Notes under the pieces: model-generated
The model's input: only the letters and a program-made list of their open reading frames with translations
Database searches by the model: none
What the model was told of the DNA's origin: nothing
NCBI GenBank assembly: GCA_963740205.1
Contig: CAVUDD010000005.1
Location: forward strand, 248,001 to 312,000
DNA from: UBA2137 sp963740205
GTDB taxonomy: Bacteria > Pseudomonadota > Alphaproteobacteria > Micavibrionales > Micavibrionaceae
Reading direction: 5' to 3'
DNA: 64,000 nucleotides
Shown: piece after piece, positions 27,380 to 36,533 of the stretch
How positions within the stretch are numbered: position 1 is the first letter of the stretch
Layout of the letters: each line of letters begins with the position of its first letter
Translations under genes and position numbers: made by a program

Positions 27380-27408
27380 AAAAGCCCGATATAAAGTCGG
27401 GCTTTTTT
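27380..27408. terminator. Bidirectional rho-independent terminator
   Basis: Stem AAAAGCCCGA/TCGGGCTTTT with a 7-nt loop, T-rich on both strands, between mscL (+) and the YegP-like gene (-), which converge. Confidence 0.9.
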
Positions 27409-27423
27409 GGTATTAGAAGTCTC

Positions 27424-27642
27424 TTAAGCGGCTTGCTTTGTGTTGTCTTCTACCTGCGCATTAATGTTGTCCTTAAGAGCTTGTATGCCACGCTCGGCGC
27501 CTTGTTTGGACTCATACATTTCGGAGGTACACACCACTTCATGGTTTGCACCCTTAAACGTCCAATAAAACTTTCCGTTCTTAGATTTTGAAATTTCAAA
27601 TTTAGAATTTGTTCCGTCCCAAAGACTGTCATATACACTCAT
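27424..27642 (-). CDS. DUF1508 (YegP-like) protein
   Basis: A 72-residue protein with one DUF1508 repeat. The pattern FEISKSKNGKFYWTFKGANHEVVCTSEMYESKQGAERGIQALKDN follows the family: a strand pair with NGKFYW, then SE-x-Y-x-SK and a helix with GI-x-x-(L/V)K. E. coli YegP has two such units; single-unit forms are common. Function unknown. A good AAGGA-like ribosome site lies upstream (ACGAAAGGATAATATT before the ATG). Confidence 0.85.
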   Translation of the reverse strand: MSVYDSLWDGTNSKFEISKSKNGKFYWTFKGANHEVVCTSEMYESKQGAERGIQALKDNINAQVEDNTKQAA

Positions 27643-27802
27643 AATATTATCCTTTCGTGTCTTAAATATTTGTAATTATTTAATAAACCAATGGTTGAGG
27701 CAGTGATAAAGTTCCGATTTAAATTGGTCGCGGGTCATCAAGACGCTTTTCTCTTGAAACAATGCCTATAATTTCCTATTGTCGCGCAGTCCTAAATTAT
27801 TA

Positions 27803-27878
27803 GGGCCCATAGCTCAGCTGGGAGAGCGCTTCGCTGGCAGCGAAGAGGTCGTCGGTTCGATCCCGATTGGGTCCACCA
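27803..27878 (+). tRNA. tRNA-Ala (GGC)
   Basis: A complete 76-nt cloverleaf. The acceptor stem is GGGCCCA/TGGGTCC, the D arm is GCTC-AGCTGGGA-GAGC, the anticodon stem is CTTCG/CGAAG with loop CTGGCAG giving anticodon GGC, and the T arm contains GGTTCGATCC. The CCA end is encoded. Confidence 0.96.
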
Positions 27879-27969
27879 ATTTTCTAAGTCAATAAAATAT
27901 ATATAATAGCCTTGACCCGTGCGGTAATCGTGCGAATATAAGTAACGTATATTTCATAAGGAGTTTTTA

Positions 27970-28227
27970 ATGAAAAATATTCGTTTTTTAATTCTTGGTT
28001 CTTTTATTTGTCTATCTCTTGGTGCCTGTCAAAATACTGTTGACGGCTTTGGTCAGGATATGGAAAGAGCTGGTAAGAAAATTCAAGGTGAGAAAGTAGA
28101 AAGCAACAATGTTTCCGCATCACCTAGTGTAACGACTTACAGCAGTAACAAGCCCTATGAACTCAGGCACAACATATTCAACAAGCCCTACTTATGGGGA
28201 TGTTTACTAGATAAGGACTTTTTCTGA
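27970..28227 (+). CDS. Entericidin-like small lipoprotein, frameshifted C-terminus
   Basis: The start MKNIRFLILGSFICLSLGAC is a lipoprotein signal (lipobox LGAC) followed by QNTVDGFGQDMERAGKKIQ, the entericidin A/B pattern of small envelope lipoproteins; AAGGAG precedes the ATG. As read the protein ends in a Phe- and Leu-rich tail that looks out of frame. Removing one A in AGTAACAAG near 28148 gives STSPMNSGTTYSTSPTYGDVY and a TAG at 28208-28210, a more natural Ser/Thr-rich tail, and leaves a normal 16-bp gap to the next gene. Entericidins are small stress-linked lipoproteins; the role here is unknown. Confidence 0.7.
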   Translation: MKNIRFLILGSFICLSLGACQNTVDGFGQDMERAGKKIQGEKVESNNVSASPSVTTYSSNKPYELRHNIFNKPYLWGCLLDKDFF

Positions 28228-28532
28228 TGAAAAAAATGCTCTCTCTTATTCTTGCAACAACACTTTTAAGTGGGGTGGCGCTTGCTCAGGACGCCGAGAA
28301 AAAAATGAAAAGAACTCCTCTTTCACAAGAGGAACTCCAAGAGCGTGAACTTGAAGCTTCATCCGGTACAGAGGTTGAGCGCGATCGCATTGAGAGAAGC
28401 ACAAGAGATCAAACTACCCATGATCGTTATGGTGCTGGTACGTTCGGCGTATTTCAAAATACAAGTAATGCTCGCGGGATAGAGGACAATGATGCAATGG
28501 GTGTTGATATCAAGCTTATTGAGTTTGAATAA
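28227..28532 (+). CDS. Small secreted protein of unknown function
   Basis: A 101-residue product with signal peptide MKKMLSLILATTLLSGVALA (cleavage after ALA). The mature part is very charged and helical in its first half (KKMKRTPLSQEELQERELEASSGTEVERDRIERSTRD) and ends YGAGTFGVFQNTSNARG, with no cysteine. It follows the entericidin-like gene closely and is probably cotranscribed. Its 3' end overlaps the converging glycosyltransferase gene by 17 bp. No family recognised. Confidence 0.7.
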   Translation: MKKMLSLILATTLLSGVALAQDAEKKMKRTPLSQEELQERELEASSGTEVERDRIERSTRDQTTHDRYGAGTFGVFQNTSNARGIEDNDAMGVDIKLIEFE

Positions 28533-29637
28533 AAGATAGAATTTTTTCTGCTCGCCTATCCCAACTATAAATATTCTGGATATCGCGTTCCCCTTCTAGC
28601 CCTATTGCATTTCTGAGGGCTGCTGATTTGGCAAGCTGAGTAATCGCCTCAACCCATGAATTAATATCATCAGGATCAGCAAAGTATCCATTACGTCCTT
28701 GTGTAATGACCTCTCGCAAGACGGGAATATCAGAACAAACTATTGCCTTCCTCGCGGACATGTATTCAAAAAGTTTAAGCGGCGATATCCATTTCGAAAT
28801 ATCTGCACCTGTTTTTATTCTTATGTCCCGCTGGTAGGGAGCAAGAGCGATATCCATAGAAGCCAAACAGGCAGGTATTTTTTCATGGGGTAATTGTCCA
28901 TGAAAATTGATATTCTTCGCTATATCGGTTTCCTTCCAATTCTGAATAGTTTTCTCATCACCCCCTATGATGTGGAAATCAATCTCGGGCAAAAGTGGCG
29001 CGATTTTGGTTATTATTTCTACGCCCTTGCCTTTGTGAAGGGATCCCGCATAGCCAATTTGGATTGCATTTTTGCGGGCAGGCCAGCTCTTTGCGGGCAT
29101 TTTCTTTTGCCCGCGACTAATAATATCTGCGCCATCATGTGCAACAAGATACTTGCCTTTATATTCTGGGAAGGTTTCTTGCATGTCTTTTTTGAGTGCC
29201 TCAGAAATCACAATAATGCCTTTTAGATTTTTTCTTTTGAAGAGGCCGGACCAGATTGATTTTTGTATGTTCGAGCTTGGAATTTGGTGAGCTTCGAAAT
29301 AAACAGGCACACTTGATAAAGATAGCATAAGAAGACCAAAGGCATCGCGCCCATACAAGGTTTGCGGGGTTGGAATAAGACCGATTTTTGCAACTAGGGT
29401 CAATATTCTAAACGCACCTGAAAGAAGGGGCGTATGCCCAAAATAGGATCTAACTAGTTTAAAATTTTCTTTAGTGTCATAGTATTCGTAAGGGCTTGTC
29501 TTTATATTGCCCCTTTTTCCAAATAGAGTAACCGAAACATCTTTTTGTTTTGCAAATGCCTGACACATTTTCATCACATGCACAGCGTTCGCCTTGTCCG
29601 AAGGGATTATTGATCCTGATATATAAGATAGCTTCAT
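28516..29637 (-). CDS. Glycosyltransferase family 4 (GT-B fold)
   Basis: A 373-residue GT-B enzyme that would transfer a sugar from a nucleotide donor during polysaccharide assembly at the inner face of the membrane. The N-terminal acceptor domain starts MKLSYISGSIIPSDKANAVHVMKMC. The donor domain has IGYAGSLHKGKGVEII and the nucleotide-binding end with PLKLFEYMSARKAIVCSDIPVLREVI, including the conserved Glu of the ExxxxxxE signature. I chose ATG 29637 because the frame upstream has only a TTG and the product would gain a non-homologous leader. The gene faces away from the MscS gene that follows. Confidence 0.88.
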   Translation of the reverse strand: MKLSYISGSIIPSDKANAVHVMKMCQAFAKQKDVSVTLFGKRGNIKTSPYEYYDTKENFKLVRSYFGHTPLLSGAFRILTLVAKIGLIPTPQTLYGRDAFGLLMLSLSSVPVYFEAHQIPSSNIQKSIWSGLFKRKNLKGIIVISEALKKDMQETFPEYKGKYLVAHDGADIISRGQKKMPAKSWPARKNAIQIGYAGSLHKGKGVEIITKIAPLLPEIDFHIIGGDEKTIQNWKETDIAKNINFHGQLPHEKIPACLASMDIALAPYQRDIRIKTGADISKWISPLKLFEYMSARKAIVCSDIPVLREVITQGRNGYFADPDDINSWVEAITQLAKSAALRNAIGLEGERDIQNIYSWDRRAEKILSFIQTQ

Positions 29638-29724
29638 AGGGAATAAAGTATAACGATATAATGCCTTGAAAAGAACCCGTTTAAACAGCAAACTAACAAA
29701 AGTTTACATTCGGAGAAAACCTAC

Positions 29725-30771
29725 ATGCCTCCTGCCAAAAAAGTAAAATCAAAAGTTAACTCTCTGTGGGTCGCAATATTAAAGCCTGGTTTTTTATCGG
29801 CCAATCTATTGTTGGTTCTTATGGTCGCTGGACTTTGGGCTATGGCGCATTATGGTTGGACAGAAAGTCTGCGCTATGTTCTCTCCAAGGATGAGTTTAC
29901 TCTTGCCGTTGGCGACACAAAGATCACTGCTTACCTTGTTCTTAAAACAATAACTATTGCGATCATATTTTTTTGGATAGCGGCAATTGTAAGTAGTTTT
30001 GGGGAGCGCCGTATAGGCTCATTAACCCATATGCGTGTTGCAAATCGCACACTAATGACAAAACTATTCCAGATTGCCATCTATGTTTTGGCATTTCTCA
30101 TTGGAATGAATGTCATTGGAATTGATCTCACAGCTCTTGCGGTCTTTTCAGGAGCAGTAGGTATAGGTCTTGGCTTTGGTTTACAAAAAATCGCATCCAA
30201 CTTTATCAGCGGGATAATCCTGCTAATGGAAAAAGCCATTGAGGTTGGCGACCTTGTTGAGCTTTCGGATGGCACATTCGGTTTTATTCGCAAGAACAGT
30301 GCGCGGCACACATTGGTTGAGACATTTGATGGCAAAGAAATCATGATTCCCAATGAGGAATTTATAACGAACCGCGTTACAAACTGGACTTACACAAATA
30401 CAAAAGGGCGCGTTGATGTGTTAGTGGGTGTTTCTTATAATTCTGATATTGAGTTAGCATCCCTGCTAATTAAAGAATCCGCCCTTGAGCATCCTAGATG
30501 TATACAAGACCCCGAGCCTAAAGTTTTCTTACGCAACTTTGGCGATAGCTCGGTCGATTTCACACTTTTCTTCTGGGTTGATGATGTAACCAAGGGGCGT
30601 TGGGAGCCACAAAGTGAAGTCATGTTTACAATCTGGAAAAAGTTCAAAGATAATAATATTGAAATTCCATTCCCCCAGCAAGATGTCCATATTGTAAGTG
30701 CCGAAGGTTTAAAGGAGGGGAAAAAAGCTAAGACAACCCCCAAAGGACCAGATAAGCGCCGAGAAAAATAA
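29725..30771 (+). CDS. MscS-family small-conductance mechanosensitive channel
   Basis: A 348-residue membrane protein with transmembrane segments at about residues 21-40, 70-92 and 118-136, the third lining the pore. The channel signature is visible in VFSGAVGIGLGFGLQKIASNFISGIILLMEKAIEVGDLVEL, the MscS pore helix and beta-domain entry. The C-terminal cytoplasmic part is RVDVLVGVSYNSDIELA and following. The last 20 residues are Lys-rich. It is followed 9 bp later by a CorA/ZntB gene, so the two are likely cotranscribed. Confidence 0.92.
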   Translation: MPPAKKVKSKVNSLWVAILKPGFLSANLLLVLMVAGLWAMAHYGWTESLRYVLSKDEFTLAVGDTKITAYLVLKTITIAIIFFWIAAIVSSFGERRIGSLTHMRVANRTLMTKLFQIAIYVLAFLIGMNVIGIDLTALAVFSGAVGIGLGFGLQKIASNFISGIILLMEKAIEVGDLVELSDGTFGFIRKNSARHTLVETFDGKEIMIPNEEFITNRVTNWTYTNTKGRVDVLVGVSYNSDIELASLLIKESALEHPRCIQDPEPKVFLRNFGDSSVDFTLFFWVDDVTKGRWEPQSEVMFTIWKKFKDNNIEIPFPQQDVHIVSAEGLKEGKKAKTTPKGPDKRREK

Positions 30772-30780
30772 GGAAATAAC

Positions 30781-31755
30781 ATGTCGCATCCCCATATTTT
30801 ACAATCTTGGCATATTGATCCAAAAGGAAATTCACGAGAGATTCCTGCCAAAGCAATTTCAGAGCTTGCGAAATCAAAAGAGCTTGCCTGGGTGCATTTG
30901 GATGTAAATCAGGCGTCGAGCAGAGAGTGGATAGAAAAGGAAGTTTCCTATCTAGATGCCACTGCTGTGGATGCCCTTTTGGCACAAGATACTCGTCCAC
31001 GAATAATGGAGATAGGCGACGGTGCCCTTTTGATATTAAGGGGGATAAACACCAACCCCGAGTCAGACCCCGAAGATATGGTTTCACTTCGTATGTGGAT
31101 TGATCCCCATAGAATTATAACGCTCCAGCGCAGACCCTTGCGTACTATTTCTGATATAGCAAAAAAACTCGAAGAAAAAAGTGGACCGCATAATGCGGGC
31201 GAATTCTTGAGTATGACTTGCGGCCGTTTGTTTGAATATATTGATCAAGAACTCATAAGGTTATCCGAAGAGGTAGACGATGTTGAGGACGCTATACTTG
31301 ACGACGCGGACATATCCTATCGTGAGAAAATCGTTGATCTGCGTAGGCAGGCTATTATCTTTAGGAAGTTTATTGCTCCTCAGCGCGAAGTTATAAATCA
31401 GCTTATTCTCTCAGAACTTAAATGGATTTCAGATTCTGATAAAAGACGCTTGAGAGAAAACTTGAATCAGATTTTACGCTATATTGAGGAGCTGGACTCG
31501 ATAAGAGAGCGTGCTCAAATTGTTCAGGATGAGTTGAATGCACTGCACTCTGACAAGCTCAACAAAAACCTTTATGTTCTGTCGATTGTAACGGCCATCT
31601 TTCTTCCTCTTGGGTTTCTGACTGGTTTATTCGGGATCAATATTGGCGGTATGCCTGGCGTAGATAGCCCCTTTGCATTCTGGATTTTCATAGGGTCCTT
31701 AGCGACAGTTACCGCCTTGCAAGTAATAATATTCAAAATAATGCGCTGGTTTTAA
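30781..31755 (+). CDS. CorA/ZntB-family divalent-cation transporter
   Basis: A 324-residue member of the CorA metal ion transporter family. A long cytoplasmic funnel (residues 1-260) with coiled-coil helices precedes two C-terminal transmembrane helices (SIVTAIFLPLGFLTGLFG and FAFWIFIGSLATVTALQVII). Between them is GINIGGMPG, which matches the GxN-x-GG-x-P loop of the ZntB subgroup rather than the GMN of magnesium CorA, so zinc transport is more likely than magnesium. The substrate remains an inference. Confidence 0.88.
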   Translation: MSHPHILQSWHIDPKGNSREIPAKAISELAKSKELAWVHLDVNQASSREWIEKEVSYLDATAVDALLAQDTRPRIMEIGDGALLILRGINTNPESDPEDMVSLRMWIDPHRIITLQRRPLRTISDIAKKLEEKSGPHNAGEFLSMTCGRLFEYIDQELIRLSEEVDDVEDAILDDADISYREKIVDLRRQAIIFRKFIAPQREVINQLILSELKWISDSDKRRLRENLNQILRYIEELDSIRERAQIVQDELNALHSDKLNKNLYVLSIVTAIFLPLGFLTGLFGINIGGMPGVDSPFAFWIFIGSLATVTALQVIIFKIMRWF

Positions 31756-31758
31756 ACG

Positions 31759-33177
31759 ATGGATTTTCTGGGAGCCTACTTCAAATCTGCATCAGTAAGT
31801 GTTGTTTCAAAGTTTATTGCCATTCTTGCCAATATTGCCATTTTATGGCTGAGCGCGCATATTCTAGGCAAAGAAGATTTTGGTGTTTTCATGGTGGCAT
31901 TCGCCGCCATAACACTTTTTGGATTGATGATTCCTGGTCCTTTTTGCAGCGTGGTTCTATACCATGCATCTCGCCTTAAAAACGAACCTGATGAGGCCGA
32001 AATCGGTAAATCCATGACAGGGAGAGCTTTGTTCTGGGCACTCCTGTTGTCGTTCATCATTTCTGCGGGGTTTGTGATTTTAGCGCCATTCGTAGAAAAT
32101 ATATTTGAAATGCAGGGCATGGCGTTTTGGCTGGTTGCGCTTGCCCCTATGCTTATTTTTGAGACAGCTAGGCGCGTTTTGGCCGTGTGGCATCGTGCCC
32201 AGCAAAGGGTGGAGATATTTATTACCTATAATGAAATCTGGCCAAATGTTTTGAAGACTGTGTTTCTTCTTGTCGCTTTTTTGTTCTCGAAAAATATGGA
32301 GGGAATTGCTTTGGCAATGAACCTTTCTTTATTTATTCCGCTTATCGCTATTTTGAAAAAAGAACCTGTCTGGCCAAATATTAAAGGTAGGGTTTTTACA
32401 GAGTGGGATATTAAATACGGCGCGAAAAATTTGTTTACATACGGACTTAATCAGCAATCGCGTGGTTTCGATCTTATTTTGGTAGGCGCATTATCTTCGG
32501 CACTTATCGCCGCAGATTACGCAATCGCAAGCCGTCTAGGACGTTTCCTTCTAATAGGAAAACAAGGCCTCTCACAATTACTTGCCCCACGAATGGGTGC
32601 GCTGATGGGAACGCAAGATGTAAATGTTGCAGCGTTGGAATTTACGGTTATGCGCTTTATAGGTTTTGCCATAGCAGTCTGCGGTGCATTTGGTGTTTTG
32701 CTTTTGGGTGAATGGGTTGTGGGGCTATTTTGTGCTACCTGCACAAATGCCTACCCAATTTTATTGATATTAAGCGCAGCTTTTATCATTAACACGGCCT
32801 TTGGATCACCAGAGGATTATATGACTATGGCTGGACATGCTGGCTGGAACCTTACGATAAGTATTATTTCTACATCAGCGATGGTTATTTTGTGCGCGGT
32901 ACTTATTCCCTCATTTGGTGGGGAGGGCGCAGCACTTGCCGTATTGTTTGCATTTCTTATTCGCGGCATTGGAATGATGCTGGCAATTACCCGACTTGAT
33001 AAAGTAACGCTCGTTACGCCAAAACAAATTCTGGTTGCCGTCTTTATAGCCATATCTTTGATTGCTGTGGCCTATGATGAGCTAAGTAGGGGTGCATGCT
33101 TTTTCCTTATACTTATTTTTATGTTTGTGTCTGTGCCAAAAAAGAGGGCTGGTGGGGTCGCTCGCTTTGACTTATAA
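31759..33177 (+). CDS. Polysaccharide flippase (Wzx/MATE-like)
   Basis: A 472-residue integral membrane protein of the oligosaccharide-flippase type with about 12 hydrophobic segments, such as FIAILANIAILWLSAHILG, LFWALLLSFIISAGFVILAPF and FIGFAIAVCGAFGVLLLGEWVVGLF. Wzx proteins flip lipid-linked polysaccharide units across the inner membrane. It starts 3 bp after the CorA/ZntB stop and is followed by methyltransferase, sulfotransferase and acetyltransferase genes, which supports an envelope-polysaccharide role. Specificity cannot be inferred. Confidence 0.85.
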   Translation: MDFLGAYFKSASVSVVSKFIAILANIAILWLSAHILGKEDFGVFMVAFAAITLFGLMIPGPFCSVVLYHASRLKNEPDEAEIGKSMTGRALFWALLLSFIISAGFVILAPFVENIFEMQGMAFWLVALAPMLIFETARRVLAVWHRAQQRVEIFITYNEIWPNVLKTVFLLVAFLFSKNMEGIALAMNLSLFIPLIAILKKEPVWPNIKGRVFTEWDIKYGAKNLFTYGLNQQSRGFDLILVGALSSALIAADYAIASRLGRFLLIGKQGLSQLLAPRMGALMGTQDVNVAALEFTVMRFIGFAIAVCGAFGVLLLGEWVVGLFCATCTNAYPILLILSAAFIINTAFGSPEDYMTMAGHAGWNLTISIISTSAMVILCAVLIPSFGGEGAALAVLFAFLIRGIGMMLAITRLDKVTLVTPKQILVAVFIAISLIAVAYDELSRGACFFLILIFMFVSVPKKRAGGVARFDL

Positions 33178-33185
33178 TTTAACCT

Positions 33186-33953
33186 ATGAGCGCACGCACC
33201 TATACAACACCTCGTTTTCTTATACGCGCAGCTTTGCGGAAAATGGGCCTTGAGGTTTCAAGATACCGCCCTCGTGGTTCTGAGAATATACCTCAAGCCG
33301 TAGATCAAAATTTTGTAAGCCTTTACAAAAAATACCAGCAATATTCGATGGTTAAATGGTCAGGTCTTTATACAGCTTATAGGGCAGCAGAGCACATAAA
33401 GGCACATAAAATTAAAGGCGCAATTGTTGAGTGTGGCGTGTGGAAGGGCGGCTGTACTGCTATTCTGGCCGAAGTTTTGAGGGATGCAAATCCGGCTCCT
33501 GAATTTTTTCTTTATGATACTTATGAAGGAATGAGTGAGCCGACCAAAGACGATTTTAGCATGTCGACAAATCTTTCTGCTGAGAGATTATATGAGCAAT
33601 ATGATGGTGATTGGTCCGTCGGTGCGCTGGACACGGTTAAAAGCGTTATGAGCAAAACAGGCTACAATCAAGATAAGATTTGTTACGTGAAGGGTAAGGT
33701 TGAAGACACTATCCCAGAAACTGCCCCTGAAAAAATTGCATTATTGCGACTGGATACAGATTGGTATGAATCAACAAAACATGAGTTGGAACATCTTTAT
33801 CCAAGATTGGTAAAGGGCGGAATCCTTATTGTTGATGATTATGGTGCGTGGGCTGGATCCAAAAAAGCTTTTGACGAATATTTTGCCGACAGGGAAATGC
33901 CATTCATGGTGTATGGCGCATCAACAGGAAATATTTGCGGAGTAAAAAGCTAG
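33186..33953 (+). CDS. TylF/MycF-type O-methyltransferase
   Basis: A SAM-dependent, metal-dependent methyltransferase of the macrocin O-methyltransferase family (255 residues). SAM-binding motif: GAIVECGVWKGGCTAILAEV. Metal-binding and catalytic segments: LRLDTDWYESTKHELEHLYP and KGGILIVDDYGAWAG, with the paired Asp residues characteristic of TylF. Originally known from macrolide sugars, members are common in polysaccharide clusters, where they methylate sugars. Here it lies between the flippase and the sulfotransferase. Confidence 0.88.
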   Translation: MSARTYTTPRFLIRAALRKMGLEVSRYRPRGSENIPQAVDQNFVSLYKKYQQYSMVKWSGLYTAYRAAEHIKAHKIKGAIVECGVWKGGCTAILAEVLRDANPAPEFFLYDTYEGMSEPTKDDFSMSTNLSAERLYEQYDGDWSVGALDTVKSVMSKTGYNQDKICYVKGKVEDTIPETAPEKIALLRLDTDWYESTKHELEHLYPRLVKGGILIVDDYGAWAGSKKAFDEYFADREMPFMVYGASTGNICGVKS

Positions 33954-33957
33954 CCCA

Positions 33958-34749
33958 ATGCGAGAAGAGCCCGTAAAGTTTTTTTATCTCGGCCCTCCAA
34001 AAACTGCTTCCACTTGGGTTTTTGAATGCCTTAAAGAGCACCCGCAAATTAGCGCCACCGATCATTCTGAAACTAACTATTTTGATATCCACTTCCATGA
34101 AGGTGAGGATTGGTACGACAATCTTTATCAAAAGGAAACGGGCGTTCGCATAGATTGCACGCCGACATATATAAATTCCTTACAATCTCTTGAGCGTATT
34201 TTAACCTACAATCCAGATGCAAAATTTGCATATGGTGTGCGTAATCCAGTTGACCGCGCTTTTTCAGGCTATTGGCATGTACGTAGGACTGGCCAGATCA
34301 ATTATAAATTCGAGGATATATTGGATACCTATGTTTGGTTCAGAGCTTGGGTTGAGCCCGGAATTATTTCATCCCAAATTGCTTGGCTACATGACAGGGT
34401 AGGCAAAGAAAAATGCGTGCCCGTATTTTTTGATGACATCAAAACTCATAAAAACGAAATTATTTCCAATCTTTATGAGTATATAGACATAGACAAAAGT
34501 TTTGTGCCTGATACGAAAGATAAAAAAGTTAATGTTGCTCGCCCCAAAACATCATTGTTTGCGCGCGCAACAAACAAATTTGCCAATATAGTGGCATGTG
34601 AAAAAACTCTTAAGGGGCTATCAGGTAAGAAAGAATATCTAGATGGCATGTGCCCAAAGTTTAGGCGAAAACTTAACGCGATATGCATGCCGGAAATAGA
34701 GGCTATGAGTGAATTAACAGGACGAGACCTAACAGGCTGGATAAAATGA
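33958..34749 (+). CDS. Sulfotransferase family protein
   Basis: A 263-residue PAPS-dependent sulfotransferase by its nucleotide-binding motifs: the 5'-phosphosulfate loop FYLGPPKTASTWVFECL at the N-terminus and the 3'-phosphate motif YGVRNPVDRAFSGYWH in the middle, with the usual Arg and Ser. It would transfer sulfate to a carbohydrate or similar acceptor. It begins 4 bp after the methyltransferase stop and its end overlaps the acetyltransferase start by 4 bp, so these form one transcription unit. This suggests a methylated, sulfated and acetylated surface polysaccharide, an inference from context. Confidence 0.85.
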   Translation: MREEPVKFFYLGPPKTASTWVFECLKEHPQISATDHSETNYFDIHFHEGEDWYDNLYQKETGVRIDCTPTYINSLQSLERILTYNPDAKFAYGVRNPVDRAFSGYWHVRRTGQINYKFEDILDTYVWFRAWVEPGIISSQIAWLHDRVGKEKCVPVFFDDIKTHKNEIISNLYEYIDIDKSFVPDTKDKKVNVARPKTSLFARATNKFANIVACEKTLKGLSGKKEYLDGMCPKFRRKLNAICMPEIEAMSELTGRDLTGWIK

Positions 34750-35267
34750 TAGAAGACAAAAAAACAAGAGCGAGAGATTTACCCCCAGTGAAGATGGCTG
34801 TTTTTATAGTTCTATACATATGGGATCATTTTTGGCGCGCCCTACGGAAAGCCTATGTAAGGGCCTCGGTGAGAAGCTGTGGTGAAAATTTACGTATTTT
34901 CGGGCGTATAAAAATGTCGGGAAACCAGAATATCACTATTGGGAATAGATGTGCTTTCAATGAAAGTGTTATGCTGATTGCACCAAGATCCCCAATTGTC
35001 ATAGGTGATGATGTTGTTTTATCGCCATATGTTATGGTGACGACAGATAGTCTCGAGCACGAGATAAAAACCTTACCCCGCCCTCATGTGAGCAAAGCTA
35101 TACACATTAAAAATGGCGCTTGGATTGGCGCAAGGGCAACTATTTTACAAGGGGTCACGATAGGGGAGAATGCAGTTGTTGCGGCTGGCGCGGTCGTGAG
35201 AGATGATGTTCCTGCTAGATCACTCGTTGCCGGCGTTCCTGCAAAAATCAAGAAGCAGCTGAGTTGA
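34746..35267 (+). CDS. Hexapeptide-repeat acyltransferase (WbbJ-like)
   Basis: A 173-residue left-handed parallel beta-helix protein. After a membrane-associated N-terminal helix (VKMAVFIVLYIWDHFWRALRKAY) come hexapeptide repeats, for example IGDDVVLSPYVMV and IGARATILQGVTIGENAVVAAGAVVRDDVPARS, with the C-terminal VAGVPAKIKK. The catalytic His is likely the one in TDSLEHEIK. It probably O-acetylates a sugar with acetyl-CoA. It overlaps the sulfotransferase by 4 bp and its 3' end overlaps the converging ligase gene by 20 bp. Confidence 0.87.
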   Translation: MIEDKKTRARDLPPVKMAVFIVLYIWDHFWRALRKAYVRASVRSCGENLRIFGRIKMSGNQNITIGNRCAFNESVMLIAPRSPIVIGDDVVLSPYVMVTTDSLEHEIKTLPRPHVSKAIHIKNGAWIGARATILQGVTIGENAVVAAGAVVRDDVPARSLVAGVPAKIKKQLS

Positions 35268-36533
35268 TCTTAGGGCTTTTTATTAAAACCAAAGCCATGC
35301 CCAATAAAAACCAAAGGTAACGAGCATATAAAATTTGGTGAACAACAGAAAACAATGCAAAGAACAGAATAATTACCAACATAGATTCTATTTGAGCTTT
35401 TCTAAAAGAGTCTCTGCATGTTTTAACTTCCTTAAAAGACAAATTAGTGCAGCGATGAAGAAACTCCCAAAAAGTAACGCCCCCACTATTCCTAGCTCGG
35501 TGAGTACCCAAAGGGCAGAGTTGTCAATTTGGTCAAGGGGTTGTCCATATTTTTCCGTTTGGTATTTTAAAAAGCCGCCCAAACCGGAACCTAGAATAGG
35601 ATATTGAGACCAAAGTTCTAATGCGTCTTTACCAACTGTGAGGCGCAATTTATCGACGCCCTACCTTTAAAGGCTTGTTGTGTTTTTAAAAATTGATTTC
35701 TCTCTTTCTATGTAATCAGGATTAATATTGTAGAAAGAAAAAAGCAAAATGCCCGCCAATATTAAGCTGGGTAAAATGATATGAAGAAATTTTCGAAAAC
35801 TTCTAAAAGCAAAATAAATCAATAAAAGAAGAATGCATATCCAGCCCGCTCTGGAACCATTAAAAACTGCCGCAATAGGTAAGAAGAAAATTACCAACCT
35901 CAATAGCCAATCAGGAAAAAACCTTTTTTTCGTATTATTTAAAAAGTAGCAAAGAGTTACACCAGCGATGACTAGAAAAATGTAAGCATTCCTATTTCCC
36001 ATTAATCCTGAGAATTGGCTATATTCGTATTTTGCCGCACTGTGATATTGAGTAGATTCCATAAAAAGATACCAACATGACCCTAAAACCAGTACTGCAG
36101 AAAAAAACCACACGAAGGCTACTAGAAAAATTTCCTTATTATCTTTCTCTGAATTCAAAAAGAGCCAGGCAGCGAAATAAAAGTGGCTCATCAATATGAG
36201 CCAGCCAACACCTCTATTGATAAGCGCCCATATACCGACATCGCCAAAATTATAATAAGCACAAAAAAGCCCGTAAGCTATTGCTACAGTCATTAATATT
36301 GGCAGTGAATGGTTATAGCGTAGAGACCAGTGGGGAAAGCTTGTTTTCCCCACTAACAAACTTGCGATAATAATCAGTCCCGCTATGGGTAAGCAAGCAT
36401 CACCTAAGTTTATCCGCAATCCCATATAATCATCACTAGCAGCAAAAAGAATTTGTACTTGCAGGCCAGTTGCATAAGCAATTATCAAAGAAGAAAATAG
36501 GAATTTTTTAAAATCAAAGTGCTTAAGTTGCAT
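35248..36533 (-). pseudogene. O-antigen ligase/polymerase (Wzy_C type), interrupted
   Basis: A polytopic membrane protein of about 420 residues once repaired, which would join O-antigen or capsule chains. The first part (36533-35667) has many membrane helices, including SGLQ-like LIIAYATGLQVQILFA and LIYFAFRSFRKFLHIILPSLILAG. In the same frame it then meets TAA and TAG within 35655-35667. An insertion plus compensating deletion here would give TSLKGRASDKLRLTVGKDALELW. The family motif WSQYPILGSGLGGF follows. A second shift near 35395 moves the C-terminal helix to another frame (VIILFFALFSVVHQILYARYLW). All pieces read as protein, so sequence error or recent decay is likely. Confidence 0.75.
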
